Source: Bacillota bacterium (GTDB taxonomy: Bacteria; Bacillota; Clostridia; Acetivibrionales; DTU013). Taken from it: a stretch of DNA of 10,579 bases. The position numbers were made by a program, and so were the translations under genes. The stretch spans positions 1-10,579 of the forward strand of contig JAEZMC010000383.1 of the NCBI GenBank assembly GCA_023435805.1, in the 5' to 3' direction. Numbering within the stretch: position 1 is the first letter of the stretch; every line of letters begins with the position of its first letter. This document shows, one piece after another, positions 1-6,723 of this stretch. The notes under the pieces are model-generated. The model was not told the DNA's origin. It searched no databases and worked only from the letters and a program-made list of their open reading frames with translations.

Positions 1-861
1 GGGTTGTCCGCCACCGCTGATGCAGCCTCCCGGACAGCCCATCACTTCAATGAAATGGTATTTCGACATTCCATCCGCAATCTCCTTCATTAGCTCTGCC
101 GCTCCGCTCAGACCGCTTGTAACGGCAATTTTCAGCACAACGCCGTCCAGAAATTCATAGGCCGGCAGCGGCTTTTCAATAACCAGCTCCGTTGTTTTAA
201 TCTTTTCAAATCCCACGAGGGGAGTGACATGCAGTTTATCAAAGGGCAGCTCACGCCCTGTAACAAGCTCGTAGACCGTCCTCAGCGCTGCCTCCATAAC
301 GCCGCCGGTGGTGCCGAAAATATCTGCCGCTCCTGTGGAAAGCCCAAGCGGATTGTCAAAATCGGCATTCTCTAGTGCTGGAAAATCAATTCCGGAATCC
401 CTGATCATCCGGGCAAGCTCCCTCGTCGTCAGCACCGCGTCCACATTGGGCAGCCCGCCGTTCTGCATTTCCGACCGGGTTATCTCGTACTTTTTCGCTG
501 TACAGGGCATGACGGATACAACGAAAATGCCTGCCGGATCCAAGCCCAGCAAATCTGCGTAATAACTTTTCACCAGAGCCCCCAGCATCATGTGGGGAGA
601 CTTGCAGGTCGAGAGGTGGTCGAGCTCCTGAGGCCAATGATGTTCCATATATTTGATCCATCCCGGGCTGCAGCTTGTAATCATGGGCAGCACCGCGTCA
701 TTTCCCTGGAGTGCGCCTTTCAGCCGCGAAAGCAATTCGTTTCCTTCCTCCATAATCGTCAGATCGGCCGCAAAATTGGTGTCAAATACGTCGTCAAACC
801 CCATTTCCTTCAGTGCAGACACCATTTTCCCTGTAACAAGCGTCCCGGTCTCATACCCGAA

Positions 862-867
862 TTACTA
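862..867 (-). other. Tandem in-frame nonsense codons TAG TAA in hydA, overlapping an ACTAGT palindrome
   Basis: Read on the minus strand, the codons run GCC CTT GAC TAG TAA TTC GGG TAT. The reading frame on both sides encodes one continuous hydrogenase. The six-base palindrome ACTAGT (a SpeI recognition sequence) sits at 864-869. Two adjacent stops plus a new six-cutter site is a pattern typical of a deliberately disrupted gene, but natural mutation or an assembly error cannot be excluded from the sequence alone. Confidence 0.9.
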
Positions 868-1674
868 GTCAAGGGCTGCCCTCACCGCAGGTGCGGTCTG
901 AATCACAACCATTTTGTTTTTATCGAACAGTGCATCCCATACCGCACCGGTGGAATCCTTCTCCTGCAGCGCACCAACCGGGCATACCGTTGTGCATTGC
1001 CCGCAGAAGGTGCAATTGACCTTGTTCAGCGGAAGCCCTGCAGCAGGACCTATAACGGTGTCAAATCCCCTGTGCTGCGCATTCATCACACCCACACCCT
1101 GTATCACATTGCAGACTGTAACACACCTTCTGCATAAAATACATTTGGAGGTATCCCGAACGATGGATGGTGACAGATCATCGACAAATGCTTTTGACAT
1201 TTCACCTTCAAATCTCATCCGGTCGATTCCCATCAGTTCACCGAGCTTCTGAAATTCACAGCTCCGGTTTCTGACACAGCTCAGACAGTTTTTCGGGTGA
1301 TCTGACAGCATAAGCTCATAGAGCATTTTTCTGGTGTATTTTACCCTGGCTGTATTGGTGCGGACTACCATCCCTTCGCGCACCTGCACCATGCAGGAGG
1401 CTTGCAGGTTCTTTGCCCCCTCCACCTCTACCACGCAGATCCTGCAGGAGCCGATACGGTGCACATTTTCCAGGTAGCAGAGGTGCGGAATCAAAATATT
1501 GTTTCGTTCTGCAGCCTCCAGTATTGTCTCCCCGTCCCGGGCTGATATTTTTCTGTTGTTGATCGTCAGATGAACAACTCCTTCAGAGGCTTCTGAACCC
1601 ATACGTATAGCCTGTTCCATCACCGGGCCATTGTCCGACCTGTCCGTATAGTCCTGAATATAACGTGTGACCAT
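865..1674 (-). CDS. hydA: Truncated HydA product: N-terminal Fe-S electron-transfer domain only (269 aa)
   Basis: This is the part of hydA expected to be translated if both stops are read. After a roughly 32-residue N-terminal extension comes a [2Fe-2S] ferredoxin fold with Cys66, Cys77, Cys80 and Cys94. A His-ligated [4Fe-4S] site follows, with His126, Cys130, Cys133 and Cys139. Two ferredoxin-type [4Fe-4S] clusters use Cys178/181/184/188 and Cys221/224/227/231. This order is the one found in the accessory domain of clostridial HydA and in the N-terminal part of NuoG/HoxU subunits. The fragment ends at ...AVRAALD, where the H-cluster domain would begin. It begins one base after the hydB stop, and its ribosome-binding site lies inside the last hydB codons, which suggests translational coupling. 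A free product of this size resembles a HoxU-like subunit and could in principle still dock on HydBC, but that is inference. Confidence 0.8.
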   Translation of the reverse strand: MVTRYIQDYTDRSDNGPVMEQAIRMGSEASEGVVHLTINNRKISARDGETILEAAERNNILIPHLCYLENVHRIGSCRICVVEVEGAKNLQASCMVQVREGMVVRTNTARVKYTRKMLYELMLSDHPKNCLSCVRNRSCEFQKLGELMGIDRMRFEGEMSKAFVDDLSPSIVRDTSKCILCRRCVTVCNVIQGVGVMNAQHRGFDTVIGPAAGLPLNKVNCTFCGQCTTVCPVGALQEKDSTGAVWDALFDKNKMVVIQTAPAVRAALD

Positions 1675-1675
1675 C

Positions 1676-4600
1676 TCAGCACCTCCTGTCGCATCTGAGG
1701 CATCTCATAGCCTCTGCTATGGCATTGAGCTTGTGGTAGCCCACCGCAACTTCATCGAAACTGCGGCGCCGCTCACCCGGCGGCAGGAACTTCATCGGAA
1801 ACCTCTCATGTTCGATGACTTCCTGCTCGACTGCCGCCGCCGGAATATCAATCTCTTCACCTGTATTGAACACACCGTTCCCTCCGAGGAACCGGTCGAT
1901 TGCTCTGGCCGCTTTCTTCCCATCTGAAATTGCGCGGATGACTGTGTCGGAGCCCCTTACGACGTCTCCGCCTGCAAAAACGCCCTTCATTCGGGTCATC
2001 AATGTATCCCTGTCGGTAACGAAGGTGCCCCACTGGGTCACTTCCACCTCATCTCTGTTAATGAACGGCAGGTCGGAGTATTGGCTGACGGCTGGTATCA
2101 CCATATCGACCTTCCAGGAAAATTCCGAACCCGCAACAGGCTTCGGTTTTCTGCGCCCGCTGGAATCAAAATCCTTCAATTCCATCCGTACACATTCGAT
2201 TTCCCTGACACGGTCTTTTCCGATAAACTGCACCGGAGCAACCAACGGAAGAATCCTGACGCCTTCTTCCAGCGCATCCCGTATTTCCCTGCTGTCTGCC
2301 GGCATATCCTCGACATGCCGTCTGTAAAGCACGGTCACCTCCTGCGCGCCCAGCCTCAACGCAGTCCGGGCTGCATCAATGGCCGTATTTCCCCCTCCGA
2401 TCACCGCTACCCTGGCCCCTGTTTTTACCTCGCGCCCCAGATTGACATCCCTCAAAAAATCCAGTCCATGGTAAACGCCCTTCAAATCCTCGCCGGGTAT
2501 ATTGATCTGGTTGGAAAACTGTGTGCCCGTTGCAATGTATATTGCATCGTGGCTGCTTTTCAACTGATAGAAGGTCATATCCGTGCCCACTTCGGTATTG
2601 AGATGGATTTTGACGCCAACCTGTTCAATCATGCGGATTTCCTTCTGCAGCACTTCCTTCGGCAGCCTGTATTCCGGTATTCCGAAGGCCAGCACGCCTC
2701 CGGCCACTGGCTGCGACTCATACACATCCACATCGTATCCCAGTCTGGCAAGGTAATAGCCGCATGTCAGCCCGGACGGCCCGGCTCCGATAATGCCGAT
2801 GTTTTTCCCTTTCTTCGGAAACACAAGATCCATGTAGGGCGTATCGTCCTTCAATGCATAATCCGCAACATACCTTTTCAAATCAGCAATGGAGACCGGG
2901 TCATCCAGTTGCCCCCGCCTGCATTTGCTCTCGCACTCATGGGTGCATACCCTGCCGCAGACCGCAGGAAACGGATTCTCCTTCCGTATGAGGTTGTATG
3001 CATCCCTTAGCCTTCCTGCCGCCACCAGCGCAACATATCCCGGAACATTAATACCGGCGGGGCAGGCATTCTGACAGGGTGACAGGAACAACTCCGTGCA
3101 AACGCCGGCTCTGCAGTATTTATATTTAATATGCTCCACATATTCTTCACGGAAATTGCTGATCATACTCAGAACGGGATTCGGCGCGGTTTGGCCCAGA
3201 TTGCAGATGGCAGTCTCCTTGATCATCGCGCCAAGGCTTTCCAGCATTTCAATGTCCCCGTCCTTTCCCTGCCCTTTCGTGATCCGCTTGAGTATGTCCA
3301 GCATCCTCTTGGTCCCAAGTCTGCAGGGAACGCATTTCCCACAGGATTCATCCTGTATGAATTCCATAAAAAACCTTGCCATGTCCACCATGCAGGTATC
3401 CTCATCCATTGTAATCAACCCGCCTGATCCCATGATGGCGCCCAGCTTCTCCAGCGAACCGTAGTCAATCGGTGTATTGAGATTTTCCCTGGTCACACAG
3501 CCGCCTGAAGGCCCGCCTGTTTGGGCCGCTTTAAACTCCTTATTTTTCCGTATTCCTCCTCCAATATTGAAAATAATCTCCCCCAATGTTGTTCCCATCG
3601 GCACTTCCACAATGCCGGTATTGTTGATGGCGCCCGCAAGTGCAAACACCTTCGTCCCTTTACTGTTTTCCGTTCCATAGCTGGAAAACCAGCCGCTGCC
3701 GTTTAAAATAATAGGAGGTATGTTGGCATAGGTTTCAACATTGTTAATGATCGTCGGCTTGCCGAAGAGCCCTTTTTGAAATGGGAAAGGCGGCTTTTGC
3801 CTCGGCTCGCCCCTCTCTCCTTCTATGGACGCCATCAGCGCCGTTTCCTCGCCGCAGACGAAAGCACCAGCTCCGATACGTATCTCCAGGTCAAAACAGA
3901 ATGAACTGCCCAGTATATTCGTGCCAAGCAGACCTGTCTCCCTGGCAGTTTGAATGGCAAGCTCCAGTCTCTCCACCGCCAGCGGGTATTCCGCGCGGAC
4001 ATAAACATATCCGTTTGCGGCGCCGATCGTATAGCCCTCGATCAGCATCCCTTCGATGACAGAATGGGGGTCTCCCTCCAGAATGCTTCTGTCCATAAAT
4101 GCGCCTGGGTCGCCCTCATCTGCGTTACATACAAGATATTTCTGTGAACCTGCCGCATTCATACCGGATTCCAGCTTGACTCCGGTCGGGAAGCCTGCGC
4201 CCCCTCTGCCCCTCAAGCCGGACTTTTTCACTTCAGCCGCCACCTCCGACGGAGTGTATTCCCGCAGCACCTTGGCAAGCGCCATGTACCCGTCCCTTGC
4301 GATATATTCCTCCAGTGAGGCATAATCAATCGTACCGCAATTTCTAAGCGCTATTTTGACTTGATTTTTAAAATAACCGATGTCTTCGAGACAAGGTATG
4401 TTTTTACCCAACGCTTTGTCGAAATAAGTCCTGTCTGCCACAATATTTCCATTTATCAGGTGTGTCTCCACAATAGCCGGCATATCCTGCGGCGTCAGCT
4501 TTGTATAGAAAACGCACTTGCCGTCGGGTTGGTCCAGGCCGGTTACCGCCATAGCAGGCCCCAGGTCGCAGGTGCCGATACAGCCGGTTTCAACCAGCAG

Positions 4601-4792
4601 CACCTTATCCGAAAGCCCCTGTTCGTCCAGACTTTTCACCAACGCATCCCTTACCGCATGACAATTCGAGGATATGCAGCCTGCGCCGCAGCAGACCTGC
4701 ACCCGGTACTTCATGCTTCCCAGCCTGTCATAATACTCCTGCTTGATCCTTTTAAGGTCTTCCATATTACCGATCACGGAATTCAGCCGCAT
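1676..4792 (-). CDS. hydB: HydB: NuoF-like diaphorase subunit fused to a GltD-like FAD/NAD(P) oxidoreductase module
   Basis: This is the flavin subunit of the hydrogenase complex. The start at 4792 is preferred because AGGAGGT lies about eight bases upstream; a TTG at 4810 would add six residues but overlaps that site. The product is 1038 aa, against roughly 600 for a simple NuoF/HydB. In order it has a thioredoxin-like [2Fe-2S] domain (Cys35, Cys39, Cys71, Cys75), then the NuoF core with the FMN-site glycine motif GRGGAGFPTG at 195-204, and a [4Fe-4S] site CGKCVPC at 484-490 plus Cys530. A second half follows: a cysteine-rich domain (Cys560, 565, 573, 577, 612, 616, 620, 624) like that of GltD and dihydropyrimidine dehydrogenase, an FAD site GAGPSG at 669-674, an NAD(P) site VIGGGNTA near 797-804 and a C-terminal FAD motif AGGDV at 940-944. 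It ends in RCLRCDRRC. The extra module suggests a second pyridine-nucleotide site, perhaps for NADPH. That is inference. Confidence 0.93.
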   Translation of the reverse strand: MRLNSVIGNMEDLKRIKQEYYDRLGSMKYRVQVCCGAGCISSNCHAVRDALVKSLDEQGLSDKVLLVETGCIGTCDLGPAMAVTGLDQPDGKCVFYTKLTPQDMPAIVETHLINGNIVADRTYFDKALGKNIPCLEDIGYFKNQVKIALRNCGTIDYASLEEYIARDGYMALAKVLREYTPSEVAAEVKKSGLRGRGGAGFPTGVKLESGMNAAGSQKYLVCNADEGDPGAFMDRSILEGDPHSVIEGMLIEGYTIGAANGYVYVRAEYPLAVERLELAIQTARETGLLGTNILGSSFCFDLEIRIGAGAFVCGEETALMASIEGERGEPRQKPPFPFQKGLFGKPTIINNVETYANIPPIILNGSGWFSSYGTENSKGTKVFALAGAINNTGIVEVPMGTTLGEIIFNIGGGIRKNKEFKAAQTGGPSGGCVTRENLNTPIDYGSLEKLGAIMGSGGLITMDEDTCMVDMARFFMEFIQDESCGKCVPCRLGTKRMLDILKRITKGQGKDGDIEMLESLGAMIKETAICNLGQTAPNPVLSMISNFREEYVEHIKYKYCRAGVCTELFLSPCQNACPAGINVPGYVALVAAGRLRDAYNLIRKENPFPAVCGRVCTHECESKCRRGQLDDPVSIADLKRYVADYALKDDTPYMDLVFPKKGKNIGIIGAGPSGLTCGYYLARLGYDVDVYESQPVAGGVLAFGIPEYRLPKEVLQKEIRMIEQVGVKIHLNTEVGTDMTFYQLKSSHDAIYIATGTQFSNQINIPGEDLKGVYHGLDFLRDVNLGREVKTGARVAVIGGGNTAIDAARTALRLGAQEVTVLYRRHVEDMPADSREIRDALEEGVRILPLVAPVQFIGKDRVREIECVRMELKDFDSSGRRKPKPVAGSEFSWKVDMVIPAVSQYSDLPFINRDEVEVTQWGTFVTDRDTLMTRMKGVFAGGDVVRGSDTVIRAISDGKKAARAIDRFLGGNGVFNTGEEIDIPAAAVEQEVIEHERFPMKFLPPGERRRSFDEVAVGYHKLNAIAEAMRCLRCDRRC
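1681..1687 (-). promoter_or_regulatory. hydA ribosome-binding site embedded in the last hydB codons
   Basis: AGGAGGT on the minus strand encodes the final Arg-Arg-Cys of HydB (AGG AGG TGC TGA) and lies six bases before the hydA ATG at 1674. The cysteine-rich end of HydB and the hydA ribosome-binding site therefore share the same bases. Confidence 0.8.
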
Positions 4793-4800
4793 GCTTTTCC

Positions 4801-4807
4801 ACCTCCT
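4801..4807 (-). promoter_or_regulatory. hydB ribosome-binding site at the hydC stop
   Basis: AGGAGGT on the minus strand lies directly at the hydC stop codon and about eight bases before the ATG at 4792. It decides the hydB start against the TTG at 4810 and suggests that hydB translation follows termination on hydC. Confidence 0.75.
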
Positions 4808-5304
4808 CAATACTGCTCTATAATATTCCGGAGCTTATCCGGGTTCACCTGCTTGTAGACCTTATCATTGATGGTCATGGCCGGCGCCAGGCCGCACGCA
4901 CCAATACACCGCATTACCTCGAGGGTAAATTTGCCGTCCTTCGTCGTGCCGCCTATTTCCACGCCCAATATTTCTCTGAGCTTTTCAATGATTTTTTGAC
5001 CACCCCGGACATAGCAGGCCGTACCAAGGCAAACCCGAATCGTATTTTCACCTTTTGGCTCCGTAGAAAAGAATGAGTAAAATGTCACAACCCCGCTTAC
5101 CTCGGACAAAGGCTTTTGAAGCCTCTGTGCAATAAATTGCTGCAGCTTGAGGGGAAGGTATCCGTAAATCCCCTGCGCCATGTGAAGGATCTGAATGAGG
5201 CTTCCCTCCCTGTCCCTGTACTCGTCAATCACTGCTGCGATCCTGTCGTACTTTTCCTGATCCGTCTCCCTTTTGCACGCGCATGCCTTATTTTGTATGC
5301 TCAT
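4807..5304 (-). CDS. hydC: HydC: NuoE-like [2Fe-2S] subunit of the hydrogenase complex
   Basis: This is a 165-aa thioredoxin-fold [2Fe-2S] protein of the 24-kDa NADH dehydrogenase (NuoE/HydC) family, whose usual length is about 150-170 aa. Cluster ligands are visible as CLGTAC (Cys92, Cys97) and CIGAC (Cys133, Cys137). In trimeric hydrogenases it passes electrons close to the NuoF-type flavin subunit. The start at 5304 is supported by AGGAGG six bases upstream. An in-frame extension of 31 residues reaching back to 5397 runs through the leader hairpin, lacks such a site and does not look like family sequence. Cys8 and Cys10 near the N-terminus are extra and of unknown use. It is first in the operon; its TGA overlaps a TTG that could start a longer hydB, and the hydB ribosome-binding site lies at its end. 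Confidence 0.94.
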   Translation of the reverse strand: MSIQNKACACKRETDQEKYDRIAAVIDEYRDREGSLIQILHMAQGIYGYLPLKLQQFIAQRLQKPLSEVSGVVTFYSFFSTEPKGENTIRVCLGTACYVRGGQKIIEKLREILGVEIGGTTKDGKFTLEVMRCIGACGLAPAMTINDKVYKQVNPDKLRNIIEQY

Positions 5305-5324
5305 AAAAACCTCCTGACATTCCT

Positions 5325-5352
5325 TTTTCCAGGTAAAATGCAGACTGGAAAA
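5325..5352 (-). repeat. Inverted repeat in the hydC leader, upstream of the ribosome-binding site
   Basis: TTTTCCAG and CTGGAAAA form a perfect 8-bp stem around a 12-nt loop, ending about ten bases before the hydC ribosome-binding site. A competing pairing exists: ACTGG further upstream (plus-strand 5369-5373) can pair with CCAGT at 5344-5348, which overlaps one arm. No U-tract follows, so this is not an intrinsic terminator. It might influence translation or RNA stability. Confidence 0.4.
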
Positions 5353-5379
5353 CCTTCTATCCATTTTGCCAGTGCGACT

Positions 5380-5397
5380 TTGGTTTTTTTTTAACAA
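5380..5397 (-). promoter_or_regulatory. Weak Rex-like site in the hyd leader
   Basis: The minus strand reads TTGTTAAAAAAAAACCAA. Compared with the Rex consensus TTGTTAANNNNTTAACAA, 11 of 14 fixed positions match and the left half is perfect. Rex senses NADH/NAD+ and often controls fermentative hydrogenase genes. The site lies about 150 nt downstream of the predicted start; a poorer -10-like TATGAT just upstream (5398-5403) could be a second promoter. The A-rich tract makes a chance match likely. Confidence 0.25.
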
Positions 5398-5550
5398 TCA
5401 TATGCGCTCGATCAGACTGTTTTCTTCAGGTTGTTTGACTGTAATCACAGATGCGGACTAAAGCATTGAATGACGTAGATTAAATATGATTTGGTGAATT
5501 GGGCTGGCTTTCTTCTGTTAAATCATTAGCTATTGTATAAATTTACATAC

Positions 5551-5579
5551 ATTATAGCACGCGTTTCCAAATTTTACAA
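5551..5579 (-). promoter_or_regulatory. Predicted sigma-A promoter of the hydCBA operon
   Basis: On the minus strand, TTGTAA (-35, 5574-5579) and a perfect TATAAT (-10, 5551-5556) are separated by 17 bases. Transcription would start near 5544, leaving a leader of about 240 nt before hydC. This is the best promoter match in the 382-bp gap between the kinase gene and hydC, and no clear intrinsic terminator separates the two operons. Confidence 0.7.
5556..5570 (-). promoter_or_regulatory. Candidate cre (CcpA) site within the hyd promoter spacer
   Basis: The minus strand reads TTGGAAACGCGTGCT. It matches the Bacillus-type cre consensus WTGNAANCGNWNNCW at all fixed positions but one (G at the W after CGN). 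It fills most of the -35/-10 spacer, where a bound repressor would block RNA polymerase. A chance match is possible, because no CcpA gene or second cre is visible here. Confidence 0.35.
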
Positions 5580-5686
5580 TATGACAGGATAAATATTTCA
5601 CAAGCTTATGTACTGATTTTCGTACATTTCTCAAATGGCATATAAGTTTTTTTGCCTCTTCAAAGCTCCTTCAAGCTTCTTTAGCA

Positions 5687-6679
5687 TTATTTATACATAG
5701 GCCATAAAAACCTTTCATCATAAACAAAATCTATAAAATTCTTCTTAAGGATCCCAATATTCTCTTTCACCTCATAACCCATATCCCGCAATCCAAGCAA
5801 AATTCCTCCCACTACAGGCTCAAACAAAGGCATTTTCACCTCTGACAGCGGCAGCTGCTTTTTAAATTCCTCTTTAAAAGCAGCGAAAAAAACAGGCGTT
5901 GCCTTCCAAGCCCCTCCTGCTACAGTTACTGGTATATCATATTTTCCGCATCTGCCCTCTGCGGTCTTTAATTGCCTGGCCAAATGGAATGCAGCCTTTT
6001 TAAAAATATCAATGGCAGCCTCATCCCCCTGATCCGCACACCAGCCCGCAATGGGACAAACTGAGGCAATCAGCGTCCTCTGCCGGCCCGGAAGAGCTTG
6101 ATTCAATTGGGCAATCATCTCTCTCATATTGCGGATCTTGTACGTTTCCTTTACACGCTCCCATATCAATGAATGGGGTATGATCCCATCCTCAATTTGT
6201 GCGCACACTCTTAATGCTTTTTGTCCGATATAATAGCCAGAGCCTTCGTCACCAAATGCATTGCCCCACCCGCCTACAAATACCCAATCCTTCTCCGTGC
6301 GGACTGAAGCAAAGGAGCCTGTACCAGCCAACGCCAATCCGCCGTATTCTTCTTGAATGGCGCCATATAAAGATATAGCCATCTCATTTAAGTAACAAAC
6401 CGACACATTCTTATGCAGCAGTTTTTTTAACAGATCGGTCGGCCACTGTTCACCGATAATTAAAGTTGCATTCACCGTACATATCTCTCTTGTATCCATT
6501 CCACCTGCTGTCAATGCGCCGGAAACCGCAGTAAGTATCGATTCTTCAATATTCATACGAGTACTATAGTTGGGGTTTGTCGGCCCGCCCCTGCCCACAC
6601 CAACCAGGTTTCCATTTTCATCTGCAATCAGGCAATTAAGCTTCGTACCGCCGCCGTCTAAAGCCATTACATAACGCAT
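5687..6679 (-). CDS. BadF/BadG/BcrA/BcrD-family sugar kinase, N-acetylglucosamine kinase-like
   Basis: This 330-aa protein of the ASKHA ATPase superfamily probably phosphorylates an amino sugar with ATP in the cytoplasm. The phosphate-1 loop is DGGGTK at 8-13 and the phosphate-2 loop is GTGS at 119-122. The family signature GGWGNAFGDEGSGYYIG is at 136-152, and the C-terminal adenosine-site glycines are in VAGGAWKA at 253-260. The length fits bacterial GlcNAc/MurNAc kinases such as MurK. The start at 6679 has AAGGGGG seven bases upstream. At the position where relatives usually have an Asn-Asp pair with the catalytic base, this protein reads LNE (97-99), a conservative change to Glu. It lies 44 bases after the deoR-family gene on the same strand, and the SIS genes diverge beyond that. 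The exact sugar cannot be told: GlcNAc, MurNAc or a related sugar are all possible. Confidence 0.85.
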   Translation of the reverse strand: MRYVMALDGGGTKLNCLIADENGNLVGVGRGGPTNPNYSTRMNIEESILTAVSGALTAGGMDTREICTVNATLIIGEQWPTDLLKKLLHKNVSVCYLNEMAISLYGAIQEEYGGLALAGTGSFASVRTEKDWVFVGGWGNAFGDEGSGYYIGQKALRVCAQIEDGIIPHSLIWERVKETYKIRNMREMIAQLNQALPGRQRTLIASVCPIAGWCADQGDEAAIDIFKKAAFHLARQLKTAEGRCGKYDIPVTVAGGAWKATPVFFAAFKEEFKKQLPLSEVKMPLFEPVVGGILLGLRDMGYEVKENIGILKKNFIDFVYDERFLWPMYK

Positions 6680-6723
6680 TCCGGTTCCCCCTTAAAGTAA
6701 AAAAGGTGCTGACAGACAACAAA

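Larger units (their letters stand above)
1..1674 (-). pseudogene. hydA: [FeFe] hydrogenase catalytic subunit HydA, interrupted by two in-frame stops; 3' end outside window
   Basis: This is the catalytic subunit of a soluble multimeric [FeFe] hydrogenase, which couples H2 formation to ferredoxin and NAD(P)H. The start at 1674 is set by AGGAGGT six bases upstream. Residues 1-269 carry the electron-transfer clusters. Codons 270 and 271 are TAG and TAA. The same frame then stays open for 287 codons to the window edge and encodes a complete-looking H-cluster domain: TSCSPGW at 333-339, MPCTAKKYE at 389-397 and MGCPGGCISGGGQP at 545-558. Only a short C-terminal tail, by family comparison perhaps 15-25 residues, is missing. 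No frameshift is seen, and relatives have Gly-Glu-Glu-Phe where this frame reads Asp-stop-stop-Phe, so the lesion looks like substitutions rather than an insertion. Either the gene is inactive, or the sequence carries an engineered or erroneous change. The conservation beyond the stops implies a recent event. Confidence 0.85.

Noticed and set aside
386..661. A 91-codon minus-strand open frame inside the 3' part of hydA
   Set aside because: It is out of frame with the hydrogenase, whose frame here encodes clear H-cluster sequence; the alternative product has no family-like features.
862..867. Recoding of the hydA stops, for example pyrrolysine at TAG
   Set aside because: The next codon is TAA, which pyrrolysine insertion would not pass, and relatives have ordinary Glu residues here. 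A nonsense lesion is simpler.
592..1137. A 181-codon plus-strand open frame opposite hydA
   Set aside because: It is antisense to conserved hydrogenase coding sequence and has no ribosome-binding site or recognisable domain. Other plus-strand frames opposite hydB (such as 2081-3010) were dropped for the same reason.
5305..5397. N-terminal extension of HydC to 5397
   Set aside because: The ATG at 5304 has a strong AGGAGG; the extension overlaps the leader inverted repeat and does not resemble NuoE sequence.
5641..5686. Possible intrinsic terminator after the kinase gene (AAGCT/AGCTT repeat near a run of A/T)
   Set aside because: The stem is only 5 bp, and in the sense direction it is followed by A residues rather than a U-tract.
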